The position numbers and the translations under genes are program-made. A DNA stretch of 64,000 nt, from the NCBI GenBank assembly GCA_947503555.1, contig CANNEE010000009.1:124001-188000 (forward strand). The letters are read 5' to 3'. The notes below the pieces were generated by a model that was not told the DNA's origin, did no database searches, and worked only from the letters and a program-made list of their open reading frames with translations. Below are positions 44,503 to 54,162 of this stretch, one piece after another. This DNA comes from an uncultured Shewanella sp. Lineage in GTDB: Bacteria; Pseudomonadota; Gammaproteobacteria; Enterobacterales; Shewanellaceae. The stretch's first letter is position 1. Each line of letters starts with the position of its first letter.

Positions 44503-46935
44503 TTACATCGCGTAGCTAAAGGTTAGCTTAGCGTTGCGCTCTTCACCTGGCGCGCCACCTAGGAACATCGCCTTGTTGTAATACACTTCATCAAACAGGT
44601 TGTTCAGGTTAAATTGTAGCTTCCAACCTTCTGCTTGATAGCTTACTGCCGCGTCAACAACTGTGTAGCTAGGTACGTAACCATCTGGAATACCAAACGA
44701 TGTTGAGTTAGTGCTGCGCTCATCAACGTACTTAGTACCTACACTGATATTGATTGGGTTATAAAGATTGAACCACTCTGCACCATAGGTTACCCAAGCA
44801 CTTGCTGTCACATAAGGCACACCTTTTTGGCGAGTATCATAGCTACTACGGTTAGGGTCTTGTTTATTGCGCGCATCTTGATACACGCCGTTAACGTTAA
44901 TCGACCATTGATCATTGATGTACGCGTTCAGATCTAGCTCAACACCCGTTGTCTCATCACTACCGTTGTAGTAAAACTCTGGCTCGTCAACTGTCACACC
45001 CGCTTCATAATCAGGGTTTGAGTAACGTAGGTTAGTACGCGAACTCTTAAAGAAAATTAACGAGGCTAACATTTGATCATCAAATGCCTTGTAACGAAAA
45101 CCTAAGTCATCACTGATAGATTCTGAGTCATCTCTATTTGCAGAACCATCGGCAACACCACCTAATACACTGTATGCAGTACGACCTTTTGCATGGTTAT
45201 AGAAAGCAGAGAAGTCATCGGTAATCGCATAGCTTAAACCTAGGTTATAAGTCACACCACTATCGTCAGTATTGGCTTCAGGAGTAGGTGACGCCGCACT
45301 GGCGCGGTAGCGAGCATCGACACCAAAGTGCTCATAACTCTGCTTAATTTCGTTAAATGCCACACCGACTCGAGTGGTTAAACCAAAGTCAAAGTAAGCC
45401 ACGTGCTGAATACCTAAACCCCAAGCACTGACCTTCTTGTTGTAGTTGGCCGTCATTAGCGGATCGTAATCTTCAAAGGTTTTATCTGGCCAGTTAGGCT
45501 GACGAATATCATAGATATAAGGCAGTAAACCGTTATAGATAACATCGCCATCGGAGTTTTTAATCACTTTGTCGGCATCATAAATAGAGAACTGCTTGAA
45601 GCGGATATCCCTATCTTGGAAGTTGGCGTTGACCAATAACTCGTTATCGACTTCACCAAGCTCAAAGTCGTATCGTAAGTCAGCAAAGTACTGCCATGAG
45701 GTCTCATCGGCGTGAACTTTACGATACTCTTGACGACGCGCGGCATAAGGATAGATTTTGCCATCTTCAACCAGAGGCGCACGTGGATCGGCATTGATGG
45801 TGCCACGACGGTTCCAGTAAACATAGTTAAAGGCACCGGTTTGACGAGCAAATCCCGTGCTGTAGTCACGGTACTGTAACTGCTGGTTTAAAAAAAGATC
45901 GTCAGTAATGTAAAGGTTATGGGTTAATTTAAATCTTAACTCTTCACCTTCATTATCCTCTGCCATTGGCGAGATAATTCCTGCATGGCCAAACTCAAAC
46001 GGTGTTAAGCCATCGCTTGCAGCAAGGGAGTCTGCTAGTTCGCGACGTTGCTCATCGGTTAGCTGAATACCATTGCCCGATGGATCATTAATCAAATCTT
46101 CCCAGGTCGCTTCACCCGCTGTTTTGCCATCAACAGATGCAGCATTATAGATACGAATTGGGTGACCAATAGAGTCAACAGCAATGGAGTCTTTTACATA
46201 GGCGGCAGATAGCATGATATCTTGGCTATCGCTCACGATATATTTCAAAGAGGTATAGACTTCATCTCTGTCTGTACCAATATCACGATAGCCGTCATTA
46301 CGACCGGTTTTTGCGACCAATCTATAGGCTAGGTTGTCGGTAAGGCCACCTGTGCTATCGATAGCGAGTGAGTAGGTATCCCACTGACCAAGCTCAACTT
46401 CAATTTCGTTTTGGGTTTCAAACTCTGGCTTTTTCTCAATTAAGTTGATTACACCACCAGCACTGCCCATACCATAAAGACCTGTCGCAGGGCCTTTTAG
46501 TACTTCGATAGACTCAACGTTTGTCAGTGAACGAGTTGGGTTAAAAGAGTTACCCAAACCAGCACCACCATACATACCATCATAGGTATAGTTGGCGTCT
46601 AGACCACGAATCACTAAGTTATCGCCGATACCATAGTTGTTACCCGCTTGAGTCAAACCACTGATGTTACGCACGAGATCTTGAAGGTCGCTGACGCCCT
46701 GTGCATTGATCAGCTCTTCATCGACAACAACGACGGCCGCAGGCGTTTCCATCAAAGACATATCTGACTTAGTCGCCAAACCTGAGTTCATTACTACCTG
46801 GTTTTGTCTTCCATAGACAGTAATACGTTCAACGTCCTTGTCTTCCGCTACCTCTTGCTGTGCAGCTTGGATCGTAGTTGGTAACAATGCCGAAGCACAG
46901 GCTATAGCAAGCAGTGAAAAACGAAATTGATTCAT
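44503..46935 (-). CDS. TonB-dependent siderophore receptor
   Basis: About 810 residues, an outer-membrane beta-barrel that imports ferric siderophores with TonB energy. Signal peptide MNQFRFSLLAIACASALLP and on; TonB box-like ERITVYGR; plug domain LMETPAAVVVVDEELI, DNLVIRGLD and VLKGPATGLYGMGSAGGVINL; C-terminal barrel ending in the Phe-rich strand AKLTFSYAM. The ATG at 46935 fits the signal peptide better than upstream starts. Fur-box-like sites upstream point to iron regulation. The ligand is unknown. Confidence 0.92.
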   Translation of the reverse strand: MNQFRFSLLAIACASALLPTTIQAAQQEVAEDKDVERITVYGRQNQVVMNSGLATKSDMSLMETPAAVVVVDEELINAQGVSDLQDLVRNISGLTQAGNNYGIGDNLVIRGLDANYTYDGMYGGAGLGNSFNPTRSLTNVESIEVLKGPATGLYGMGSAGGVINLIEKKPEFETQNEIEVELGQWDTYSLAIDSTGGLTDNLAYRLVAKTGRNDGYRDIGTDRDEVYTSLKYIVSDSQDIMLSAAYVKDSIAVDSIGHPIRIYNAASVDGKTAGEATWEDLINDPSGNGIQLTDEQRRELADSLAASDGLTPFEFGHAGIISPMAEDNEGEELRFKLTHNLYITDDLFLNQQLQYRDYSTGFARQTGAFNYVYWNRRGTINADPRAPLVEDGKIYPYAARRQEYRKVHADETSWQYFADLRYDFELGEVDNELLVNANFQDRDIRFKQFSIYDADKVIKNSDGDVIYNGLLPYIYDIRQPNWPDKTFEDYDPLMTANYNKKVSAWGLGIQHVAYFDFGLTTRVGVAFNEIKQSYEHFGVDARYRASAASPTPEANTDDSGVTYNLGLSYAITDDFSAFYNHAKGRTAYSVLGGVADGSANRDDSESISDDLGFRYKAFDDQMLASLIFFKSSRTNLRYSNPDYEAGVTVDEPEFYYNGSDETTGVELDLNAYINDQWSINVNGVYQDARNKQDPNRSSYDTRQKGVPYVTASAWVTYGAEWFNLYNPINISVGTKYVDERSTNSTSFGIPDGYVPSYTVVDAAVSYQAEGWKLQFNLNNLFDEVYYNKAMFLGGAPGEERNAKLTFSYAM

Positions 46936-47365
46936 TTGTATCATTCCTATTAAAAACTTGAACGGAATGATAATAGTTATCACTTGCGTTGCAATAGTCA
47001 TTCTTATGAATGATGACCATATGCACATTTTGAGGGACAAAATAGCGGTAATTTACATTGTAAAGGCCGGGTTCGCTTATGATTTAACCACTAAATTGAC
47101 AATGTAAACGTAAATTTGCTGCCTAAAAGTGCACTTTGCCATGGTTCTTGCCATAAAAGCGTAACCAATGTCAGCACTATCTTTATAAACAGGTCACGAA
47201 TGTAAATACTAACCATCTGCTCTGTAAATCTATCTCTTGAGTCAATAACATAGAGCCGCTAACATGGGCTTACCTACGATAAGTACTTGATTGAGCCATT
47301 AAGCTCATCAAGCTTCCTGCTGTTGGACTCGAACGAGTATTCAAGGAAGTACAAAGAACAACTTT
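46936..47365. other. Intergenic region TonB receptor / GGDEF gene
   Basis: Divergent promoter region with the Fur-like sites at the left and a 10-bp inverted repeat TTTACATTGT (47052-47061) / ACAATGTAAA (47099-47108) 37 bases apart. No gene seen. Confidence 0.5.
46967..47014 (-). promoter_or_regulatory. Fur-box-like sites upstream of the TonB receptor
   Basis: AATGATAATAGTTATCAC (46967-46984) matches the core of the Fur consensus, and TCATTCTTATGAATGA (46999-47014) is a second palindromic copy. Both lie within 80 bases upstream of the receptor start. Confidence 0.7.
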
Positions 47366-49582
47366 ATGGATATCAAAAAGATCAATTTATCTCACCTTAA
47401 GTTTGCCGTTTTACTGGGCATTATAGGGCTGCTGGTTAATACCTTCCCTATTCCGCTATTTGCCAATGTTCAGCTTGTTCTAGGTAACACGGTTGTTGTG
47501 ATTGCCGCGATTTTGCTCGGCCCTTGGTATGCCTTAATCACTGCCTTATTCGCCGCAACTGGCTTAATGATCATTTGGGATAGCCCCCATGTTTACATTC
47601 TCTATTGTATCGAGGCCTTATGGCTGGGCTATGCTAGGCAAAGGGATGTTTACGCGCTATATGCCAGCGCAATATATTGGATAGTCATAGGTATTCCACT
47701 GACCTATGTTTATGCCAGCCTATTTACCAATCTACCTTTAGAACATTTACCCTTTATTTTCCTTAAACAAGGGCTCAACGGTCTTATCTACGCGGCGTTA
47801 GGCTCCACCATCATTACCTTTGCTCCCAAGTTCTGGCATCAATTTCAAGGAGTCAAAGATAGAAAACGGCGCCAATTTAGCGCACAGCTCACCTATTCTT
47901 TTGCCATTATTATTACCATCGCCTTGCTAAGTTCGGCGCTGATGCTGAACCACAACTTTATTAATAAGCAACAGGGGTTATTACAGCAACACCTTCAAGA
48001 GTCGGCTAACCATTTAGGCCAAGCCACTCAAGGCTTTGTTGATGACCACCTCAGTGCTATCAATAACGGCGCCGCTTGGTTAAGCAATGCCAAGGTAGAG
48101 CAAGGGGTATGGCAAAACCTGCTTACCACACTGCATAATAACTATCCTGGTTTTATTACCATGCTAATCGCCAATGAGCAGGGACATATCAGCCAAGCGA
48201 GTCCTATGTCACGGCTAAAGCATCTCACCGAACAGCCGGAAGATTATAGTGTTAAAGACAGACACTATTTTCAGGAAGCTTTTTACAATAAGAAAAGCTA
48301 TATCTCCCCCGTATTTAAAGGGCGAGGCTTTGGCCAAGACCCTATTATCGCCATCAGCGCACCTATCTTCTCAAGCGATGCCCATATGCAGCCTATCGGG
48401 GTACTTGAAGGCTCATTAGATCTCTCTCATTTCGCCACCATAGATAAAGGTAATCATCAATACCTAGAACAGTCGATTCTTATCGTCGATGAGAAAAGCA
48501 CCGTTATCTATGCATCTGAAGCACTTGAGCTTGCGCCGCTTAGCCTATTTACCTTTAAACAAGGCAGTGAGCTATATAGAACCCAGCTCGATGTGATGAA
48601 TATTCATAATCTTGAAACCTTAACTCCAGAATATATCTACTCTAGCTTTCCTATGCGTAATGGCTGGACCCTCTATGTGCTTGAGCCCTTCTCACCGCTC
48701 ATTAAGATGGTGGAGCAGCAATATTTGGCGACCTTTGCCATTCTTCTGGTAGCCATGATAGCCACCATGTACATTGCACGCGCTACGGGTAATAGATTGA
48801 CTCAGCCCCTTGAAGAGATCAGCACCAGCTTTTCTCAAGCCGATGAAGGCCGTCAGCAAGTCCACTTAGATGATGAAACGCCGATAGAGATATACTCTCT
48901 TTATAGTAAGTTGAGAAAAACCCAAGCCGATCTTCTTTCCCACCAGCTAGAGCTAGAAGAGAAAGTCGCCATTCGTACCTTTGAGCTGGAAAACCTCAAC
49001 CAGAAGCTGAAAGATCTGTCTGAAAGAGATGCCCTTACAGGCTTATACAATCGCCGCTATGCAGAGAAAAAATTTAAGGCGATTCAAGAGTTGTGTGAGC
49101 GCAGCGATGAAACCATTGCCATAGTGCTGCTAGATCTCGACCACTTCAAGGGGATCAATGACACCTATGGTCATCTTGGCGGCGATGAATGTCTACGCGT
49201 GGTGGCCACTTTGTTGCATCAGCACTTTAAACGAGATACCGATATCATCGCCCGCTATGGTGGTGAAGAGTTTCTGCTTATTCTGCCGCTGTGTAATCCG
49301 TTAAAGGTTGAAAAGCACCTCAACGATTTTCGTATTGCCCTCTCAAAGCTGACCATCATTAACCCTCAGGATATTCGCACCTTTAATGTCACAGCGAGTA
49401 TTGGTGCGCTTGTCGCCAATGGTAATCACCACAGAGAGCTAGATGAATGGCTGAAAATCGCCGATGCAAATCTCTACTCTGCCAAAGAAAGCGGCCGAAA
49501 TAGAGTTATCACCAGCTTGGTATCAAGCGATAGCATCAAGATAAAAGCGCCTAAGCAAGATGACAGCTCCTATGAGATTTAA
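47366..49582 (+). CDS. Diguanylate cyclase with membrane N-terminus and Cache domain
   Basis: A 738-residue sensor. The N-terminus has about seven membrane helices (GIIGLLVNTFPIPLFANVQL with a MASE-like pattern), a periplasmic Cache-type domain with KDRHYFQEAFYNKKSYISP and VLEGSLDLSHFA, another membrane helix, a HAMP-like linker and coiled coil, and a C-terminal GGDEF domain with active-site GGEEF in ARYGGEEFLLILP. It should make c-di-GMP in response to an external ligand. It is followed two bases later by a small gene. Confidence 0.9.
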   Translation: MDIKKINLSHLKFAVLLGIIGLLVNTFPIPLFANVQLVLGNTVVVIAAILLGPWYALITALFAATGLMIIWDSPHVYILYCIEALWLGYARQRDVYALYASAIYWIVIGIPLTYVYASLFTNLPLEHLPFIFLKQGLNGLIYAALGSTIITFAPKFWHQFQGVKDRKRRQFSAQLTYSFAIIITIALLSSALMLNHNFINKQQGLLQQHLQESANHLGQATQGFVDDHLSAINNGAAWLSNAKVEQGVWQNLLTTLHNNYPGFITMLIANEQGHISQASPMSRLKHLTEQPEDYSVKDRHYFQEAFYNKKSYISPVFKGRGFGQDPIIAISAPIFSSDAHMQPIGVLEGSLDLSHFATIDKGNHQYLEQSILIVDEKSTVIYASEALELAPLSLFTFKQGSELYRTQLDVMNIHNLETLTPEYIYSSFPMRNGWTLYVLEPFSPLIKMVEQQYLATFAILLVAMIATMYIARATGNRLTQPLEEISTSFSQADEGRQQVHLDDETPIEIYSLYSKLRKTQADLLSHQLELEEKVAIRTFELENLNQKLKDLSERDALTGLYNRRYAEKKFKAIQELCERSDETIAIVLLDLDHFKGINDTYGHLGGDECLRVVATLLHQHFKRDTDIIARYGGEEFLLILPLCNPLKVEKHLNDFRIALSKLTIINPQDIRTFNVTASIGALVANGNHHRELDEWLKIADANLYSAKESGRNRVITSLVSSDSIKIKAPKQDDSSYEI

Positions 49583-49584
49583 CG

Positions 49585-50085
49585 ATGCAAGCTAATCAGT
49601 TAAAACATGTGGGCAAGCGCAATGCACCTTTATGCTTTTACCTGCCTAATGCGCCAACTTTATTACCAGAGCGGTTAAAGGGCCAAGCAGATGTGGAAAT
49701 AACCGCCGCCGATGTCGAAGAGATCATAAGGCTAAATGGCAATCATTGGCGCAAGATTTTTGTCATCATGGCGAAGATCAGCGCACCTGATCTCAACTGG
49801 CGTGACTACTTGCCTCAGCTACTCAGTGCCAATGAGCAACTTTACTTTGGTGCAAACCAACTTGCTAGTATCGATAGCGTGAGCCCAGTGCATATCGTTT
49901 GTGGAGGTGAAAGCTGTGACGCTCTTGGCTTAACTAAGGCGAAACCACAAGCATTTTCGGTATATGAGAAACAAAAAGGCGTAGTCATGACTACGCCTTA
50001 TCTAGATTATCGCCAGTTTCCGAATCGATTAGTTGATCAGCTACGCCAAACGCTAAAGCAGCTTAATCGTATATCGTCGGTATAG
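49585..50085 (+). CDS. Conserved hypothetical protein (166 aa)
   Basis: A cytoplasmic protein of unknown function, starting two bases after the cyclase gene and thus likely cotranscribed. Recognisable run [17 protein letters not shown] and [11 protein letters not shown]; probably one of the DUF families common in Shewanella. Its last 23 bases overlap convergently with nadE, and an internal 24-bp perfect palindrome inside the gene looks like the nadE terminator. Confidence 0.65.
   Translation: MQANQLKHVGKRNAPLCFYLPNAPTLLPERLKGQADVEITAADVEEIIRLNGNHWRKIFVIMAKISAPDLNWRDYLPQLLSANEQLYFGANQLASIDSVSPVHIVCGGESCDALGLTKAKPQAFSVYEKQKGVVMTTPYLDYRQFPNRLVDQLRQTLKQLNRISSV
49974..50001 (-). terminator. nadE terminator inside the opposing gene
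   Basis: AAGGCGTAGTCA and its exact complement form a 24-bp perfect palindrome at 49976-49999, with TTTTT following on the minus strand. It sits in the coding region of the 166-residue gene, about 65 bases beyond the nadE stop. Confidence 0.7.
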
Positions 50086-50893
50086 GCTGACGCTTATGCT
50101 GAGTACGCTTATAAATGTCGATTAACTTACGCTCTATGCTGGCATCAACCTCTCTGCCTTCAAGGAAGTCGTCAATTTGATCATAGGTCATGCCTAACGC
50201 CACTTCATCTGCAAGTTGAGGCTTATCTTCCTCAAGATCTGCCGTCGGCGCTTTTACAACCAAAATATCTGGCGCGCCTAAATAACTGGCTAGCTGTCTT
50301 ACTTGACGCTTACTGAGGCCAAATAGCGGCGCAAGATCGCAAGCACCATCGCCCCATTTAGTATAAAAGCCTGTGATATTCTCGGCGCTATGATCGGTTC
50401 CGACGACCAATGCTCCGGTTAGTCCAGCAATTTCATATTGAGCAATCATGCGCATACGGGCTTTAACATTACCCTTAACAAAATCAACACTCGCTTCATT
50501 ACCCAGCGCGATGTCGGCATCGGTTAAGGCGTTCAATGTCTCCTGGTGAATACCTGTTACCCCTTGGGCAATATTCACTGTCACCAGCTTAGAAGGTTGA
50601 ATGAACTGGCAAGCCAATTGCGCTTCATCTTCATCCTTTTGCACATCGTGTGGCAATCGCACTGCAATAAAACGGTATTCATCACTGCCATATTGTTCGT
50701 TAAGCTCATTAACGGCCAATTGACATAATCGACCCGCAAGGGATGAATCGACTCCACCGCTAATGCCTAGTACCAAGGCCTTAGCATGGGCTTCCTTTAG
50801 CTTATTTTTGATAAAAGCGACACGCCGCTGAACTTCATAATCAGGCTCTATCGCCTTAAGCACTTTCATCTCTCTTAAGATCTGACCTTTCAC
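50063..50893 (-). CDS. nadE: NH3-dependent NAD+ synthetase NadE
   Basis: A 276-residue homodimeric ATP-pyrophosphatase that amidates nicotinate adenine dinucleotide to NAD+. The PP-loop is [18 protein letters not shown], and [21 protein letters not shown] and [14 protein letters not shown] are typical. The start is GTG at 50893 with GGAGACG at a good distance; the ATG eight codons later has its purine run directly abutting. It lacks a glutaminase domain, so it uses ammonia. Confidence 0.94.
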   Translation of the reverse strand: MKGQILREMKVLKAIEPDYEVQRRVAFIKNKLKEAHAKALVLGISGGVDSSLAGRLCQLAVNELNEQYGSDEYRFIAVRLPHDVQKDEDEAQLACQFIQPSKLVTVNIAQGVTGIHQETLNALTDADIALGNEASVDFVKGNVKARMRMIAQYEIAGLTGALVVGTDHSAENITGFYTKWGDGACDLAPLFGLSKRQVRQLASYLGAPDILVVKAPTADLEEDKPQLADEVALGMTYDQIDDFLEGREVDASIERKLIDIYKRTQHKRQPIPTIYD

Positions 50894-51239
50894 ACTCGTC
50901 TCCGATTTGGGTGGAAATTTCGCTAAAATTTAGCATTGTTGACGTAAAATCTGTAGTGCTAATTAGGGCGAGGGGAAATTTGCTGATTAGTTTTTGCGCT
51001 AAGTCAATGTTACCTTATCGCGATGAACCAAGAGTAAACGACTCAGCTATTTACAGGCTCAACAATAACAAAACACCAAATGGCATTCGAGAGGCAACAA
51101 ACAGCGACAATAAACTGTTAACGGCCGACACTCATCAATACCCAATGACTAAGACCCAATGACTAAGTGCAATTTTATACTAGTCTGCGCCTGAGCTTAG
51201 CTTCTACAATAGAACATCAATATACGCACCAACTTCATT
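50894..51239. other. Intergenic region nadE / araC-like
   Basis: Contains the divergent promoters for nadE and the AraC-like gene. No convincing gene; a frame at 50911-51162 lacks a ribosome site and looks random. Confidence 0.45.
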
Positions 51240-52064
51240 ATGGCACACGAGACAATAGATTATTGGCATCATCCTATCGCACCGGGAATCGAAATCAGTC
51301 GAGCACATTTGACCGACTTTAGTTTCGAGCGCCATGTGCATCTGGACTACCATATCGGCATTGTCTCCCAAGGCGCTCAAAGCTATCGCCATAAGGGTAG
51401 CCAATATCAACTGCATAGTGGCATTTTATCGACACTGAACCCTGATGAAACCCACGATGGACAAAGGCATAGTGAGCAAACCTATGTAGCTAAGGTTATG
51501 TCGATTCCTCATGGGTTTATCTCAACCATTGCTCAGGAGCTCGGCTTTACGGAGTGCTTCTTTAAACAACCGTTAATCAAGAGTGATGCCATCTACCAAG
51601 GTTTTTCACAACTACACGATGGCTTAAGCTCCCACAGGCAGCTATTTAGCGATTTAGAAATAGAAACCCGACTGTTGGCGATAACCACACAGCTACTGAT
51701 AGACAACGCAGTACAAGATAAAGCGCTGAACCAAAGTCAAAAACTGACTCAAGGACAGCTAGATAGAATTAAGCTGAGGTTTATCTCAGCCCCTGAGCAA
51801 AATATTCAATTGGCGGAGCTCGCCAACGAATTGAACTTAAGTAAGTTCCAGCTGCTAAGGCAATTTAAGCAGGCTGTGGGCATGACACCCCATGCATATC
51901 AACATCGAATACGGCTAGAGCAAGCGAAAAAGGCGATAGTACAAGGGGAGAAATTATCTGATATCGCCCATGATGTTGGCTTTTTTGACCAAAGCCATTT
52001 TAACAGGGCCTTTAAACGCGCCTTTTTGCTGACGCCATCGCAATTTCAAAAGCGTGTTCTTTAA
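51240..52064 (+). CDS. AraC family transcriptional regulator
   Basis: A 274-residue regulator with an N-terminal cupin-like ligand domain (HVHLDYHIGIVSQGAQSYRHKG; LSTLNPDETHDGQ) and a C-terminal double HTH (LAELANELNLSKFQLLRQFK and LSDIAHDVGFFDQSHFNRAFKR). It precedes a LysE-type exporter by about 70 bases on the same strand and likely controls it, an arrangement common for amino-acid exporters. Confidence 0.88.
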   Translation: MAHETIDYWHHPIAPGIEISRAHLTDFSFERHVHLDYHIGIVSQGAQSYRHKGSQYQLHSGILSTLNPDETHDGQRHSEQTYVAKVMSIPHGFISTIAQELGFTECFFKQPLIKSDAIYQGFSQLHDGLSSHRQLFSDLEIETRLLAITTQLLIDNAVQDKALNQSQKLTQGQLDRIKLRFISAPEQNIQLAELANELNLSKFQLLRQFKQAVGMTPHAYQHRIRLEQAKKAIVQGEKLSDIAHDVGFFDQSHFNRAFKRAFLLTPSQFQKRVL

Positions 52065-52131
52065 CATCACTGTTTGCGCACAAGTGAAAACCAGCGCTAA
52101 ATAACCTTTTAATAGGATAATAATCAACTTC

Positions 52132-52833
52132 ATGGATATTCAACTTATTATCACACTGTCCTTTATTCACCTTATTGCCCTGATAAGTCCAGGCCCAGAT
52201 CTCGCCATTATTATTCGCCTCGCAACCTTAGCGTCACGTCAGGTAGCCATAGCTGCAGCACTGGGGATCGCAGGCGCGATAGCCATTCATACTCTGCTGA
52301 GTTTGACAGGGTTAAGTTTAGCGATTCATAACTCTTCTCAGTTATACGCCCTAGTTCAGCTGATCGGTGCCAGCTATTTAGGCTGGATGGGAATTGGCGC
52401 ATTAAAAGCGGCAATAGCACATAGAAAACAAAAAACAGCAGAGCCTCCCCTGCAACAACACAATGAGCAATATCCAAAAGAGCAAGCTGCATCCGAATTA
52501 GCCGCTATACCTGTGCAATCTGAGCAGCTTAGTGTGTTTCAAGGTTTTAGGATCGGGCTGCTGACAAATCTGCTCAACCCCAAGGCGCTAGTGTTCTTTA
52601 TCACCCTATTTTCAACCTTAGTGACCCCAACTGTGACTGTGGCATCTAAAGTGGCTATCGGAGTGATTTTCTTTAGCCTCTCCTTTATCTGGTTTGGCTT
52701 AGTGAGCCTAATGTTATCCACTAGTAATATGCAGCAAAGGTTTCGCCGTATGGGGCCAGCCATCGACTTATTAACTGGCACCATCTTTGTCATTGTGGCG
52801 GTTACTATCCTATACCAGCTGGTATTTCTCTAG
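52132..52833 (+). CDS. LysE/RhtB family amino acid exporter
   Basis: A 233-residue inner-membrane transporter with about six helices. Family mark LIALISPGPDLAIIIRLATL at the start, then GASYLGWMGIGALK and NLLNPKALVFFITLFSTLV. It exports amino acids or homoserine-type compounds; the substrate is not readable. A long charged loop (QKTAEPPLQQHNEQYPKEQA) is longer than in typical members. Its 3' end overlaps the opposing response-regulator gene by 24 bases. Confidence 0.88.
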   Translation: MDIQLIITLSFIHLIALISPGPDLAIIIRLATLASRQVAIAAALGIAGAIAIHTLLSLTGLSLAIHNSSQLYALVQLIGASYLGWMGIGALKAAIAHRKQKTAEPPLQQHNEQYPKEQAASELAAIPVQSEQLSVFQGFRIGLLTNLLNPKALVFFITLFSTLVTPTVTVASKVAIGVIFFSLSFIWFGLVSLMLSTSNMQQRFRRMGPAIDLLTGTIFVIVAVTILYQLVFL

Positions 52834-54162
52834 CCGGTATAAAAAGGCCTTATAGCTCAAGCCAAGTAGTTTCGCAGCCTTAGTGCGATTGCCTTGATGG
52901 CGCTCCATCGCCTGCTCAAGGCAGCTCTTCTCAAATACTTCCCACTCAATCCCTTCATCTGGCAAAGTGAACTGATTGGCATCTATGGGTTTAGGCCCAT
53001 TAACTATCTCGTCCACCAGCTCTTGCTCATCCCCCAGTAGCACAAAACGCTCAATGCGATTGGCCAGCTCTCTAACATTACCAGGCCAAGAATAATCGAG
53101 CAGTACCTTCATGGTAGGACTCGTTAGCTTCATCTCATCGATGCTATATTGCTTAGCATGTAAGGATAAAAAGTGCTCCACTAAGCGGCCAATATCTTCT
53201 TTTCTTTCCCTCAGTGGTGGCATATGGATAGGCACAACATTAAGACGATAGAAAAGATCTTCCCTAAAACGTCCTTCAGCCACTTCTTGCTGCAGATCCC
53301 TATGGGTGGCGGCAATGACTCTGACATCTAATTTGATCTCACCTTGCTGGCCCAGACGACTGATCACCCCTTCTTGCAAAAATCGCAGTAGTTTAGTTTG
53401 CTGTAATAGCGGCAGCTCGCCTATCTCATCGAGAAAAACCGTACCACCATTGGCCGCTTCTAACTTACCTATCTTTAGGCTAGTGGCGCCGGTAAAGGCC
53501 CCCTTTTCAGCCCCAAATAGCTCAGCCTCAGCCAAGCTTTCAGGAATAGCGCCACAGTTAATGGCAATAAAGGGCTTATGTTTTCGATTAGAGAGCTGAT
53601 AAAGCGCTCGTGCAGCAAGCTCCTTACCTGTGCCACTCTCACCGCCAATTAGCACAGTAGCATCGGTAGCACTCACCCTTTGTACTCGGGTATAGACCTT
53701 TTGCATACAAGGTGCCTTACCCACTAGGCCAACGAGTGCCTGCTGCTGGCTCAGTTGTGAGGTCAGTTGCTGATTTTGGCGCTTAAGGGCGACCGACTTT
53801 ACAACTTTGTCTATGGCTAATAGTAACGATTGCCTCTGATAGGGTTTAGCTAAATAATCATCTGCGCCAGCTTGCATGGCATCGACCGCATGGGTAATGG
53901 TGCCGTAGGCGGTTGCAATGATAAAGCCCACGTTTTGATGCTCGCGGCGTACATAGTTAAGTAGATCCATGCCAGTTAACTGACCCAGTTTCCAGTCAGA
54001 GAAGACTAAGTCAGGTACTTGCTTCTTTATTTCGACAATCGCGGCTTCCACGCTATCAGCGCTGATCACTTGATAGCCGTTGGCGGCAATGATTTGGCTG
54101 ATTAATTCGCGTTGATCCGCTTCATCTTCAACCACTAACACCTTTAGCCCTTTCTCACTCAT
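52810..54162 (-). CDS. Sigma54-dependent response regulator (NtrC family)
   Basis: A 450-residue regulator. Receiver domain with phosphorylated Asp in LVFSDWKLG, central AAA+ domain with Walker A GESGTGKELAAR, the sigma54-contact loop GAFTGA, FLDEIGELPLLQQTKLLRFL, and a Fis-type HTH (NRTKAAKLLGLSYKAFLYRL). It activates sigma54 promoters. Its start overlaps the stop of the kinase gene by one base. A candidate target is the divergent lipoprotein gene at 56.1 kb, which has a sigma54-like promoter. Confidence 0.93.
   Translation of the reverse strand: MSEKGLKVLVVEDEADQRELISQIIAANGYQVISADSVEAAIVEIKKQVPDLVFSDWKLGQLTGMDLLNYVRREHQNVGFIIATAYGTITHAVDAMQAGADDYLAKPYQRQSLLLAIDKVVKSVALKRQNQQLTSQLSQQQALVGLVGKAPCMQKVYTRVQRVSATDATVLIGGESGTGKELAARALYQLSNRKHKPFIAINCGAIPESLAEAELFGAEKGAFTGATSLKIGKLEAANGGTVFLDEIGELPLLQQTKLLRFLQEGVISRLGQQGEIKLDVRVIAATHRDLQQEVAEGRFREDLFYRLNVVPIHMPPLRERKEDIGRLVEHFLSLHAKQYSIDEMKLTSPTMKVLLDYSWPGNVRELANRIERFVLLGDEQELVDEIVNGPKPIDANQFTLPDEGIEWEVFEKSCLEQAMERHQGNRTKAAKLLGLSYKAFLYRLEKYQLV

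Noticed and set aside
50911-51162. Plus-strand frame of 83 codons between nadE and the AraC gene
   Set aside because: No ribosome site, uneven composition and position over the divergent promoter region.
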